From NCBI GenBank assembly GCA_963703165.1, contig OY969798.1, forward strand, positions 5,132,241 through 5,196,240: DNA of 64,000 nt, read 5' to 3'. The DNA comes from JBQTKD01 sp963703165. GTDB taxonomy: Bacteria; Actinomycetota; Actinomycetes; Sporichthyales; Sporichthyaceae. This document shows, one piece after another, positions 46,312 to 54,759 of this stretch (its first letter is position 1; the number at the start of each line of letters is the position of its first letter). A model generated the notes under the pieces. That model made no database searches and was not told where the DNA came from. It saw only the letters and a program-made list of their open reading frames with translations. The translations under genes were made by a program, and so were the position numbers.

Positions 46312-47115
46312 GTGACCCGCGTCACTCCACTCACAGATTCGATCCCAGCGCCCGCGGCCCGGTCTCGCCCCCCGCTGCGCCAGGCCGATTACGAGCGCGC
46401 GTTCGCTGTGCTGGAGGCCTGCGATTCGGCCGCTTCGCTGCCGGACTTCAGCGAGCAGTTGCTCGAGGCGTTGGCCCGGGAGTTCGACCTGCGCCATGTC
46501 TCGTTCTTCGCCGGCGCGACCTTCCATCACGTCTTCGGCGATCTGGCCCCGGTGACGGAGGGCCACACCGCCAAGATGCTGCCGGAGTACCAGGAACGGT
46601 GGAGCCGGTACGACGTGTTCTCGACGCCGATCGCGATGCGTCAGCTCGTCGGCAGCGGCGTCTGCTCGTTGAGTGAGCTGCAGGCAATGGGTGCGCTGCC
46701 CGCCTCCGCGGAGGCCTACGTGCGGCACTTCCTGGGTGCCACCTGGGGCATGGAGTCCGCAGCCGCCCTGCGTCTGGAACTGCCGGGCGGACACACCGCG
46801 CTGGTCGGCATGTTCGACCCGTCGCCGAACAAACTCGGGCGCTCCGAACTCGCCACTCTGCGGCTGCTGTCCCGCCAGCTCTCCGCGATCTGCCGGGGGC
46901 TCCCGGTGTCCCGCTCGAAGGCGGTGCTGGCCGGACTGTCCGAGCGGCAGTACCAGGTGGTGGCCCTCGTGGCCGACGGGCTGTCGAACGCGCAGATCGC
47001 CGAGACTCTGTGCCTGGCCGACGACAGCGTGAAGAAGTACGTCAGCCGCATCCTCGCCGTGACCGGATGCCACTCCCGCATGGAGCTGGCCCTGTTGGCC
47101 CGGTCTCGGTCCTAG
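46312..47115 (+). CDS. LuxR-type transcriptional regulator
   Basis: 267 aa. N-terminal part of unassigned ligand-sensing type (about residues 25-190), then a C-terminal LuxR HTH: LSERQYQVVALVADGLSNAQ followed by DDSVKKYVSRIL. Last gene of the 35-47 kb cluster and its probable regulator. The GTG at 46312 follows the LLM stop by 13 bp. Confidence 0.85.
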   Translation: MTRVTPLTDSIPAPAARSRPPLRQADYERAFAVLEACDSAASLPDFSEQLLEALAREFDLRHVSFFAGATFHHVFGDLAPVTEGHTAKMLPEYQERWSRYDVFSTPIAMRQLVGSGVCSLSELQAMGALPASAEAYVRHFLGATWGMESAAALRLELPGGHTALVGMFDPSPNKLGRSELATLRLLSRQLSAICRGLPVSRSKAVLAGLSERQYQVVALVADGLSNAQIAETLCLADDSVKKYVSRILAVTGCHSRMELALLARSRS

Positions 47116-47121
47116 CCGACC

Positions 47122-48998
47122 TCACCAGGCGTCGCCTGGCACGTCGTAGCTGGAGGAGGTCGTGTAGACGATGTCTACGGCTGGTGGTGGTTGGGGGCCG
47201 CCGGGGCGCCAGATCTGGGAGGCCTGCCAGGGGATGCCTTCGTGGTCGACGTCGGCTTTGGGGTCGGGCCGGTCGTTGTGGTCCTCGATCCAGAAGTCGG
47301 GTCTTGCGGCGGGCATTCTCGCGATGACCGGGGGGACGGAGACGATGTAGTGGCGCCCGAGTGGAGTGCACCAGCGGTAGCCCTTGTTCTCCCAGGTGTG
47401 CAGGGTCCAGCCGCCTTTGGTCTTGAGGCGGTGGTCGCGTCCGCAGGCGGGGGCGAGGTTGGGATCGACGGTGCGCCCGCCTCGGGCGTGGTCGTGGCGG
47501 TGGTCGATCTCGCAGCGGCGGGAGGGGCGTCCGCAGCCGACGCCGATGCAGCGGGGCTTGTCCAGTTCGATGGCGCGACGTAGGCCGTGTCCGGGCATGC
47601 GCTTGTTGCTGTCGTCGGGCAGCGGCTTGGGGTTGCGCATCCGATCGGCCAGTGCCATCAGCACCGGGTGCCAGGTGCGGAACTGGTCCGGATCGACGAG
47701 TTCGATGCCTTCGAGCGGGCCGACGATCAGGTCACGCAGCAGCGAGGCAGGGACGAGGATGTCCACGATCCCGCGATTGCGGATTCGGCGGCGGCCCCAG
47801 CCCTTGGGGCGGGTGAAGATCAGCCCTGAGCCGATGAGGCTTCCGTCGTCGTCGGTCAGTGCGTAGGGCCATTGGGCGGCGCTCATGAGGTCCATGAGGT
47901 TCAGGGCGTAGTCGGCGTGGATCGGGGTCCACCCGGCGATCTCGGCCGGGGCGCGGTCCAGGCCGAGCAGGGTGGTCATGCGGATGCGCAACTGCACCCC
48001 GGCGGGCGGTGACTCCGGCGTGCGGTGGGTGGCCGGTCGGGTCGGGGCGGCCGGAGGTGTGCTCGCCTCGGCGCCGACCCACCGTACGAGTTCCTTCCCG
48101 GCGGCGAGGTTCTCTGCCGCTGCCTGGTTCGGGGCCGGGGCGGGCTCGTCCTGGCGGTGGGAGCCGGGGCGGGTGGCGGCGAGGGCGGCGAAGATCTCGG
48201 TGTCGGTGAGGCCTTCGTAGGTGCCATCGAGCATGCCGAGCAGCAGGTCGGCGCGCAGGTGGTCGATCGGGCGTGGGTCGCCGTCCCGTTTGCTGCGCGG
48301 GCGAGTTCGTTGAGTCGTCCGCAGGCAGCGGCTACCCGGTGCGGTTCGAGTTGCTGCCCGGACAGGTCCGCGGTGCCGTCGGGGTTCATCCGCCCGATCA
48401 CCTTGCGCCGGCGCAGGGCTTCTTTGTAGCGACGTTCGGCCCAGATCGGGTCCGGGGCCATCGCGATCCTCGCGATCTCCTTGATCAGCAGATGTGCGGG
48501 CAACTGCTCCTCGGCATCGAGCACAGCTTGCGGCAGAAGTTCGGCGATGACGGCGTGAGCGTGTTCGTCGGACAACTCACCGGTCCAGTCCGCGAAGACC
48601 TCAGCCCGCTTCTCGTCCATACCGCCGGATGCCATGGCCGCGTGCAGCTCGGGGAGCCGCTTGACCGAGTCCCACGATGCCGACAGCAAATTTCCGGCGG
48701 ACGTCACCGACAGGCCCAATCCGGCGCGGACCTCGTCCAACGCGTGCTCGTGCGGGATCTGCAACCGTTCCACGGTCGACACGCTGCCCGGCCTGCGGGT
48801 CGCGACCTCCACCACCCACGTGGACTCCAGCGCCGACACCGCGTTCTTCAGCCGCCGCACCGCCCGCATGACCGAGACCGTGTCGTAACCGCCCACGGAA
48901 TTGGGCGCAAGGTCCGCCAACACCGCCGTCAGATCGGTCAACGGCGACATCGTCGCCAGACCGAGGGGCAAGGGTTGCGGACCTATCATGCGACCCAT
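47122..48998 (-). CDS. DUF222 / HNH endonuclease domain protein (one frameshift)
   Basis: Typical actinobacterial DUF222-HNH protein in two frames. The N-terminal frame (from about 48998; ATG at 48950 is an alternative) has the helical DUF222 region to ACGRLNELARAAN. The frame breaks at the AAA run at about 48289 (TTT on the plus strand), and the second frame continues RADLLLGMLDGTYEGLTDTE to the HNH motif CEIDHRHDHARGG...CGRDH. One added base restores about 625 aa. These genes often occur in many copies per genome and their role is unclear. The 5' end lies within 20 bp of an IS element, so its promoter is probably displaced. Confidence 0.85.
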
Positions 48999-49015
48999 TT
49001 CAGATCGAACGCCTG

Positions 49016-49041
49016 TTCTGCATATCTGCTTGCGTGCAGTA
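49016..49041 (+). repeat. Left terminal inverted repeat of the IS
   Basis: It begins TTCTGCATATCTGCT, with GTGCAGTA at its inner end; pairs with 50004-50029. Confidence 0.9.
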
Positions 49042-49999
49042 CGATTCATTCGTGGACCTTCAGCTTCCGCGCGGCGGGATCGATTACCCACGGACGCTTC
49101 AGGAGGTCCGTGGGTGGTTCCCGGACGACGAGTCGTGCATCGACTATCTCGAGCGGCTGCGCTGGCCGGACGGCTTCGTCTGCCCCGTCTGCGCCGGCGA
49201 CGGGTGGCGGATCAGTCAGCGGCAGATGTGGATGTGCACGCAGTGCGGGCGCAAGACCTCGGTCACCGCGGGCACGATCTTCCACCGTTCACGCACCCCG
49301 CTCTCGACCTGGTTCGCGGCCGCCTGGCTGGTCACCTCGAGCAAGAACGGGGTCTCCGCGCTGAACCTGCAGCAGCAGCTCGGGTTCGGCTCGTATGAGA
49401 CCGCCTGGGCGTGGCTGCACAAGCTGCGCCGGGCCATGGTGCGCCCCGATCGGGACCGGCTCGCGGGGATCGTGGAGGTCGACGAGACCTTCGTCGGCGG
49501 TGTGAGCGTGGGAAAGCAGGGCGCGAGCAGCGACAAGGCCTGCGTCCAGGTCGCGGTCGAACGCGTCGGTCCCCGCAAGCTCGGTCGAGTCCGGTTCGCC
49601 GTCGCCGACGCACCCGGCACGCTGAGCCTGGTCGACTTCGCGACCGAAGTCGTCGAGCCGGGCGCGACCGTCCGCACCGACGGCGCACGCATGATGCGCC
49701 GCCTCACGGGGCTGGGCTACGTCCACGAGTACGTCACCGGCTACGACGCCGAGGACCCCGCCGAGGTCCTGCCCGGGGTGCACCTGGTGGCCTCGCTGCT
49801 CAAGCGGTGGCTGACCGGCACGCTGCACTACCGAGCCAGCGACAAGCACCTGCCGTACTACCTCGACGAGTACGCCTTCCGCTTCAACCGACGCAACTCC
49901 AGCGCCCGCGGCCTGCTCTTCTACCGGCTCCTCCAGCAGGCCGTCGCGACAGACCCGCACCCGCTCTACGAGCTGACCGCCGATTTCCCTACTGCGTAA
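49034..49999 (+). CDS. IS1595 family transposase
   Basis: 321 aa. N-terminal zinc ribbon (CPVC...CTQC) at residues of about 53-80, then a DDE-type catalytic core: EVDETFVGG gives the first Asp, RTDGARMM the second, and YLDEYAFRFNRR carries the third acidic residue typical of the ISXO2-like family. The start is GTG 49034 inside the left repeat, or GTG 49052. Complete, so probably active. Confidence 0.92.
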   Translation: MQYDSFVDLQLPRGGIDYPRTLQEVRGWFPDDESCIDYLERLRWPDGFVCPVCAGDGWRISQRQMWMCTQCGRKTSVTAGTIFHRSRTPLSTWFAAAWLVTSSKNGVSALNLQQQLGFGSYETAWAWLHKLRRAMVRPDRDRLAGIVEVDETFVGGVSVGKQGASSDKACVQVAVERVGPRKLGRVRFAVADAPGTLSLVDFATEVVEPGATVRTDGARMMRRLTGLGYVHEYVTGYDAEDPAEVLPGVHLVASLLKRWLTGTLHYRASDKHLPYYLDEYAFRFNRRNSSARGLLFYRLLQQAVATDPHPLYELTADFPTA

Positions 50000-50003
50000 G
50001 GGT

Positions 50004-50029
50004 TACTGCACTTGAGCAGATATGCAGAA
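50004..50029 (-). repeat. Right terminal inverted repeat of the IS
   Basis: Its complement begins TTCTGCATATCTGCT and ends GTGCAGTA; differs from the left end at three central bases. Confidence 0.9.
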
Positions 50030-50098
50030 CGCCTGTACGAATCAAGGCGTTATTTGCCCTGTTAAAGGGGCTGATCTAAGAATCGACCAGATCCTTGC

Positions 50099-50278
50099 TC
50101 AGTTCAGGGCCGCGAAGAAGCGCACCGGATACAGGGGGCGGGCGTAGGCGACCGGTCTGTCGCCGGCGAGCTTCAGGTCGGTGTCGACCGCGGTGGCGAT
50201 TCTCTCGACCGACCGCATGATCTCGGCCACGAGGGCAGCGCGCCGCTCGCTCTCCGAGTTGTCCGTGGACTCGCTCAT
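50099..50278 (-). CDS. Small hypothetical protein
   Basis: 59 aa, acidic/helical N-terminus (SESTDNSESERRAALVAEIM) and a C-terminal stretch ending in YPVRFFAALN. No family recognised. An ATG at 50278 with GGGAG upstream supports translation. It is divergent from the LysR gene. Confidence 0.5.
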   Translation of the reverse strand: MSESTDNSESERRAALVAEIMRSVERIATAVDTDLKLAGDRPVAYARPLYPVRFFAALN

Positions 50279-50416
50279 TGTGGGCTCCCATGCAGGTCGT
50301 CGGTACGTGCGGGCCAACGACGCCGGCTCAGGATCCATTCCTGCGCACGCTCCCGAAGCGCCACACTCTCGCCTCCGCTGCGCCTCGTGAGTACCGTGGG
50401 GGAGGGAGGCCCACCG

Positions 50417-51343
50417 ATGGACCTGCGGATGCTCGAGTACTTCGTCTCGGTCGTCGAGGAAGGCAGCATCAGCGCCGGCGCGCGGCGTGTGATGGTGGCC
50501 CAGCCGTCGGTGACGGTGGCGGTGCAGCGCCTCGAACGCGAGCTCGGCGGACCGCTGCTGGAACGTTCCCCGGCAGGCGTCGTACCGACCGCGATCGGTC
50601 GCACAGTCCTCGCGCGTGCCCGGCGCGTGCTGCGTTGCGTCGAAGAACTCCGAGTCGGCGCGGCGGCTTCCCAGGGCCGGTCCGCCTTCACCATCGGGTT
50701 GGTCTGCGGCCGTGCCTCGGCGGGGGAGCTGACCGGCCCGATCCTCGACGCGTTCCGCATGACCTATCCCGATCTCACCCTGCGGGTGCGCGAGCTCGAC
50801 TTCGCCGAGCAGTTCGAGGATGTCCTCGACGGCACGGTCGATGTGGCTTTGGTGCGGTCTCCGTACGACCACGACGAGCTGCGCATGGACCCGCTGTTCA
50901 CCGAGCCGTCCGTGCTGATCGCCGGCCCGGATCACCCGCTCGCGGGAGAGAAGGAGATCTGCGTCGAGGCCGTCGCCAACGAGCGCTTCCTCGAGGTGAC
51001 CCACGCGCCGCGCGAATGGCGGGAGTGGTGGAGCCTCGCCGAGATGCGCGACGACCCCGCGGGTATCCCGACCGAGGCGGTCGGTCTCATCGACTACTCC
51101 CTCGACGTGCTCCGCAACGGCGCGATCAGCCCCATGGCCGCGAGCGGCTGGCGATTCGGTGGCCTCGGTGAGCCGACGATGAGCGTGGTGACGCTGACCG
51201 ATTCGCCGCGCAGCGTGATCGGCGTCGGGTACCGGGCAGGTGCCGTCGACCCGCAGGTGTTGGCGTTCACCGCGATCGCCCGCACGATCACCGACGAGAT
51301 GCTCGACCTTGTCCCGGATGCGCTTCCCGTCGAACGGCCATAG
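50417..51343 (+). CDS. LysR family transcriptional regulator
   Basis: 308 aa. LysR HTH at residues of about 1-60 (DLRMLEYFVSVVEEGSISAG, ARRVMVAQPSVTVAVQRLE), then the two-lobed effector domain. It is 47 bp upstream of, and on the same strand as, the Baeyer-Villiger monooxygenase operon, which it likely controls. The ATG at 50417 is chosen over GTG 50387 for its GGGAGG upstream and fit to the family start. Confidence 0.88.
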   Translation: MDLRMLEYFVSVVEEGSISAGARRVMVAQPSVTVAVQRLERELGGPLLERSPAGVVPTAIGRTVLARARRVLRCVEELRVGAAASQGRSAFTIGLVCGRASAGELTGPILDAFRMTYPDLTLRVRELDFAEQFEDVLDGTVDVALVRSPYDHDELRMDPLFTEPSVLIAGPDHPLAGEKEICVEAVANERFLEVTHAPREWREWWSLAEMRDDPAGIPTEAVGLIDYSLDVLRNGAISPMAASGWRFGGLGEPTMSVVTLTDSPRSVIGVGYRAGAVDPQVLAFTAIARTITDEMLDLVPDALPVERP

Positions 51344-51390
51344 GCAATCGGTATTACCCGCGGGGGAGTCCGCGACAGCAGACTCGCGGC

Positions 51391-53022
51391 ATGGGACATG
51401 ACACCGATGTAGACGTGGTTGTGATCGGCGCGGGGTTTGTCGGCATCTATGCCGTGCACCGACTGCGGGACCAGATGGGCCTGAGCGTGCGGGGTTTCGA
51501 CAACGCCGCCGACGTGGGCGGCACCTGGTACTGGAACCAGTACCCCGGCGCGCGCTGCGATATCGAGAGCATCCACTACTCGTACTCGTTCAATGATGAG
51601 CTGCAACGCGAGTGGCACTGGAGCGAGCGCTACGCCGCGCAGCCGGAGATCCTCGCGTACCTCAACCACGCGGCCGACCGCTTCGACGTCCGGCGCAGCT
51701 TCACCTTCGGCGTCCGGATCACCGCGGTGGTCTGGGACGACGACCTGTCGCACTGGAGCGTCACCACCGACGACGGCGTGGTCACCACGGCACGCTTCGT
51801 GGTTTCCGGTGCCGGCAACGTCTCCATCCCCAAGGCTCCGGAATTTCCTGGCCTGGAAGGGTTCCGCGGCGAGGTCTACGCCACGCACCGCTGGCCGCAC
51901 GAGGGCGTGGACTTCCGGGGCAAGCGGGTCGGCGTCATCGGGACCGGCGCCTCGGGGATCCAGATCATCCCCTCCATCGCCCCCGAGGTCGAGCACCTCA
52001 CCGTCTTCCAGCGCACCCCGAACTTCGCGGTCCCGCTCCAGAACCGCCCGGTGCCGCTCGAGGAGCACGAGGTGATCGCCGCGGACTACCAGCGGATCCG
52101 GACCGAGGCCCGCCAGAACTTCATGGGCATCACCGCCGCTCCGGCGCAGCCGTCGGCGAAGGCCGCCAGCGAGACCGAGCGCCGCGAGACCTACGACCGC
52201 CTGTGGGAGCGCGGCGGGTTCCACCTGCTGATCTCCAGCTACCTGGACCTGCTCTTCGACCCGGAGTCCAACGAGACCCTCGCGCAGTACATCCGCGACC
52301 GCATCGCCGAGCGCGTGGACGATCCCGCGGTCGCGAAGCTGCTCTCGCCGACGGACCACCCGTACGGCACCAAGCGCCCGCCGATGGAGACGAGCTACTA
52401 CGAGGCCTACAACCGGCCGAACGTCTCCCTGGTCGACGTCAAGAGCACCCCGATCGAGCGGGTCACCGAGACCGGGATCCAGGTCGGGGAGGACCACTAC
52501 GAGCTCGACGTCATCGTCACCGCGATGGGTTTCGACGCCTTCACCGGTGCGCTGCTACATCTGGGCGTCGTCGGCCGAGACGGTCTGACGCTCAATCAGA
52601 AGTGGGCCGAGGGGCCCCAGACCTACCTCGGCATCGCGTCGGCGGGCTTCCCGAACTTGTTCATGATCACCGGGCCGCAGAGCGCGGTGGCGCTTTACAA
52701 CAACCCCTCGGCCATCGAGGACCACGTGGAGTTCGCCACCGACGCCATCAAGCACACTCTTGACGCCGGTCTGGACGTCTTCGAGGCGACCCAAGAGGCT
52801 GAAGCTGCTTGGGTGCAGTCCATCATCGAGGTCGCGAACCAGTCGCTGTTCCCGAGGACCAAGTCCTGGTACATGGGCGCGAACATCCCGGGTAAGCCGG
52901 TGTCACCGATGCTGTTCCTCGGCGGCGCGCCCGCCTACCGGCAGATCTGCGCGGATATCGTCGCCGACGGCTACCGCGGCTTCGAACTGAGCAACGCCCC
53001 GGCCCTGGCCGAGACGCGGTGA
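51391..53022 (+). CDS. Flavoprotein monooxygenase, type I Baeyer-Villiger
   Basis: 543 aa. FAD motif VIGAGFVGIYAVHRL, the BVMO fingerprint FRGEVYATHRWPHEGVDF, and NADPH motif VGVIGTGASGIQ. It inserts oxygen next to a ketone with NADPH and O2, giving an ester or lactone. First catabolic gene of the 50-57 kb cluster; the substrate is a cyclic or linear ketone, not identifiable here. The stop overlaps the next start. Confidence 0.92.
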   Translation: MGHDTDVDVVVIGAGFVGIYAVHRLRDQMGLSVRGFDNAADVGGTWYWNQYPGARCDIESIHYSYSFNDELQREWHWSERYAAQPEILAYLNHAADRFDVRRSFTFGVRITAVVWDDDLSHWSVTTDDGVVTTARFVVSGAGNVSIPKAPEFPGLEGFRGEVYATHRWPHEGVDFRGKRVGVIGTGASGIQIIPSIAPEVEHLTVFQRTPNFAVPLQNRPVPLEEHEVIAADYQRIRTEARQNFMGITAAPAQPSAKAASETERRETYDRLWERGGFHLLISSYLDLLFDPESNETLAQYIRDRIAERVDDPAVAKLLSPTDHPYGTKRPPMETSYYEAYNRPNVSLVDVKSTPIERVTETGIQVGEDHYELDVIVTAMGFDAFTGALLHLGVVGRDGLTLNQKWAEGPQTYLGIASAGFPNLFMITGPQSAVALYNNPSAIEDHVEFATDAIKHTLDAGLDVFEATQEAEAAWVQSIIEVANQSLFPRTKSWYMGANIPGKPVSPMLFLGGAPAYRQICADIVADGYRGFELSNAPALAETR

Positions 53023-54068
53023 TGAGCATGACGAACACGGTGCCGAGAATCGACGACCTGACCCCGGAATGGTTCACCTACCTGCTGAAGACCCCCGTCA
53101 CTGCGGTGGATGTCGAGTCCGTCGGCACCGGGCAACTGGCCGAGACCCGTCGGTTCACGTTCACCTACGCCGGCGATCCTGGTCCTGCGTCCCTCGTCGG
53201 CAAGTTCACCTCGGACAACGAGACCTCCGCGCAGACCGGCCACGCCCTGGGCATCTACCGGTCCGAGGTGATGTTCTACCGCGAGCTGGCGGAGAAGGCC
53301 CGTATCCGCACCCCAGAACTGTGGGCCGCCGAGATCGACGACGACGGCCACTTCCTCCTGCTGCTGGAGGACATGGCCCCGGCCCGCGCGGGCAACCAGC
53401 TCGACGGCTGCACGCCGGACGAGGTGCGCCGCGGGCTCGAGGAAGCAGCGCTGCTCCACAGCGCGTACTGGAACGACGAGAGCCTTGTCGACCGTGCTTG
53501 GACCTACGTCCCGGAAGGCGCGCAGGGCTTTTACACGACCGCGCTCATCGAGCAGTCGTGGGCGCATGTGCAGGCGAACTACGACGGTTGGCTGGCCGAT
53601 GACGTCAGCGCGGTGTGCGCGCGGTACGTCGCCTCCCACGCGCAGTGGAACCAGCGTCGCGCTCGGCCACGCTGCCTGACCCACAACGATTTCCGCCCGG
53701 ACAACATGCTGTTCCGCGACGACGCGCGCATCGCGCTGGTCGACTGGCAGACGGTCAGCTACCTCGAGGCCGGCATGGACGTCGCGTACTTCCTCAGCGG
53801 CGCGCTGGACCGGGAGACCCGGTTGAAGCTGGAGCCGGAACTGCTGCACGGCTACCACGACGATCTGCAGGCCGGCGGCGTGCTCGACTACTCCTACGAG
53901 GACCTGCTCGTCGACTACCGGCACTACACCTTCGCTGCCCTGGCCGTAGCGATGGGAGCGACCCTCCTGGTGAAACGGACCGAGCGTGGCGACCGGATGC
54001 TGATGCGCATGATCACCGACGCTGCGCATCACGTACTGGACACCGACGCCCTCGAGTTGCTCGGATAG
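53022..54068 (+). CDS. EcKL-type (aminoglycoside-phosphotransferase fold) kinase
   Basis: 348 aa. Brenner-type catalytic loop THNDFRPDNMLF and metal Asp in ALVDWQ; N-lobe Lys in LVGKFTSDN. Ecdysteroid-kinase-like proteins phosphorylate small hydroxylated compounds. ATG 53022 in a TGATG overlap with the monooxygenase (in-frame GTG 53019 and ATG 53028 also exist). Its place after a Baeyer-Villiger enzyme suggests phosphorylation of an alcohol intermediate (inference). Confidence 0.85.
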   Translation: MSMTNTVPRIDDLTPEWFTYLLKTPVTAVDVESVGTGQLAETRRFTFTYAGDPGPASLVGKFTSDNETSAQTGHALGIYRSEVMFYRELAEKARIRTPELWAAEIDDDGHFLLLLEDMAPARAGNQLDGCTPDEVRRGLEEAALLHSAYWNDESLVDRAWTYVPEGAQGFYTTALIEQSWAHVQANYDGWLADDVSAVCARYVASHAQWNQRRARPRCLTHNDFRPDNMLFRDDARIALVDWQTVSYLEAGMDVAYFLSGALDRETRLKLEPELLHGYHDDLQAGGVLDYSYEDLLVDYRHYTFAALAVAMGATLLVKRTERGDRMLMRMITDAAHHVLDTDALELLG

Positions 54069-54075
54069 GAGCACC

Positions 54076-54759
54076 ATGCGACTCGCGAAGCCCCGTATCG
54101 ACATCGGGCTGTTCACCGACGACATCGAGGCGCAGCGCAAGTTCTGGGGCGAGACCGTCGGGCTGCGCCTGGACTTCGAACTCGAGCTCGCGCCCGGGTG
54201 GGTGCAGCACCGGTACGACGCCTACGGCTCGGTCATCAAGGTCAATCACATCGCTGCCGGCGTCCCTTCGCGGGCGCCGTCGGGCATCACCGGGCTGACT
54301 GTTGCCGTCGCGGACATCGACAAGTCCTGGATGGGCGAGCACCCCGGTGGCGATCGCGTCCTGCTCGTGCCACCCGGGGGTGCCGTCGAGGAGATCGGCG
54401 TGACACTGACCAGCGCGGACCCCGAGCGGCTGATCGCGTTCTACCGGGACGCGTTGGACTTCGAGGAACGCGCGCCCGGTGTCCTTGCACTCGGCCACTC
54501 GCTGCTCACCGTGGTCGAAGGCCCGGGAGGGGAGCCGTACGACGACGACATCGTCGGACCCGGCTTCCGCTACCTCACGATCCAAGTGTTCGACGCCGAC
54601 GCCGAAGCAGCCGAGGTCGTCCGCCGCGGTGGGCGCATCGTCCGGGAGTTCGTGAACTTCGCCGGCGTGGCCCGCTTCGGGTTCGTCGCCGACCCCGACG
54701 GGAATTGGATCGAACTGTCGGCGCGGACGTCGCTGACCGGGATCGAGGTACACGAATGA
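54076..54759 (+). CDS. VOC (glyoxalase/extradiol-like) family protein, two tandem domains
   Basis: 227 aa with two VOC modules (KPRIDIGLFTDDIEAQRKFW near the start; GVTLTSADPERLIAFYRDAL in the middle; ADPDGNWIELS near the end). VOC proteins are metal enzymes such as extradiol dioxygenases, isomerases or lactoylglutathione lyases. ATGA overlap with the next gene. The exact reaction is not readable. Confidence 0.85.
   Translation: MRLAKPRIDIGLFTDDIEAQRKFWGETVGLRLDFELELAPGWVQHRYDAYGSVIKVNHIAAGVPSRAPSGITGLTVAVADIDKSWMGEHPGGDRVLLVPPGGAVEEIGVTLTSADPERLIAFYRDALDFEERAPGVLALGHSLLTVVEGPGGEPYDDDIVGPGFRYLTIQVFDADAEAAEVVRRGGRIVREFVNFAGVARFGFVADPDGNWIELSARTSLTGIEVHE

Larger units (their letters stand above)
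49016..50029 (+). mobile_element. IS1595-type (ISXO2-like) insertion sequence
   Basis: About 1014 bp bounded by 26-bp imperfect inverted repeats (49016-49041 and 50004-50029; 23 of 26 match) with one transposase gene inside. CGCCTG flanks it on both sides (49010-49015 and 50030-50035); the wider match GAACGCCTGT at both ends makes the exact border ambiguous by a few bases. The near-identical ends and intact gene suggest a recent insertion. It landed just upstream of the DUF222/HNH gene. Confidence 0.9.
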
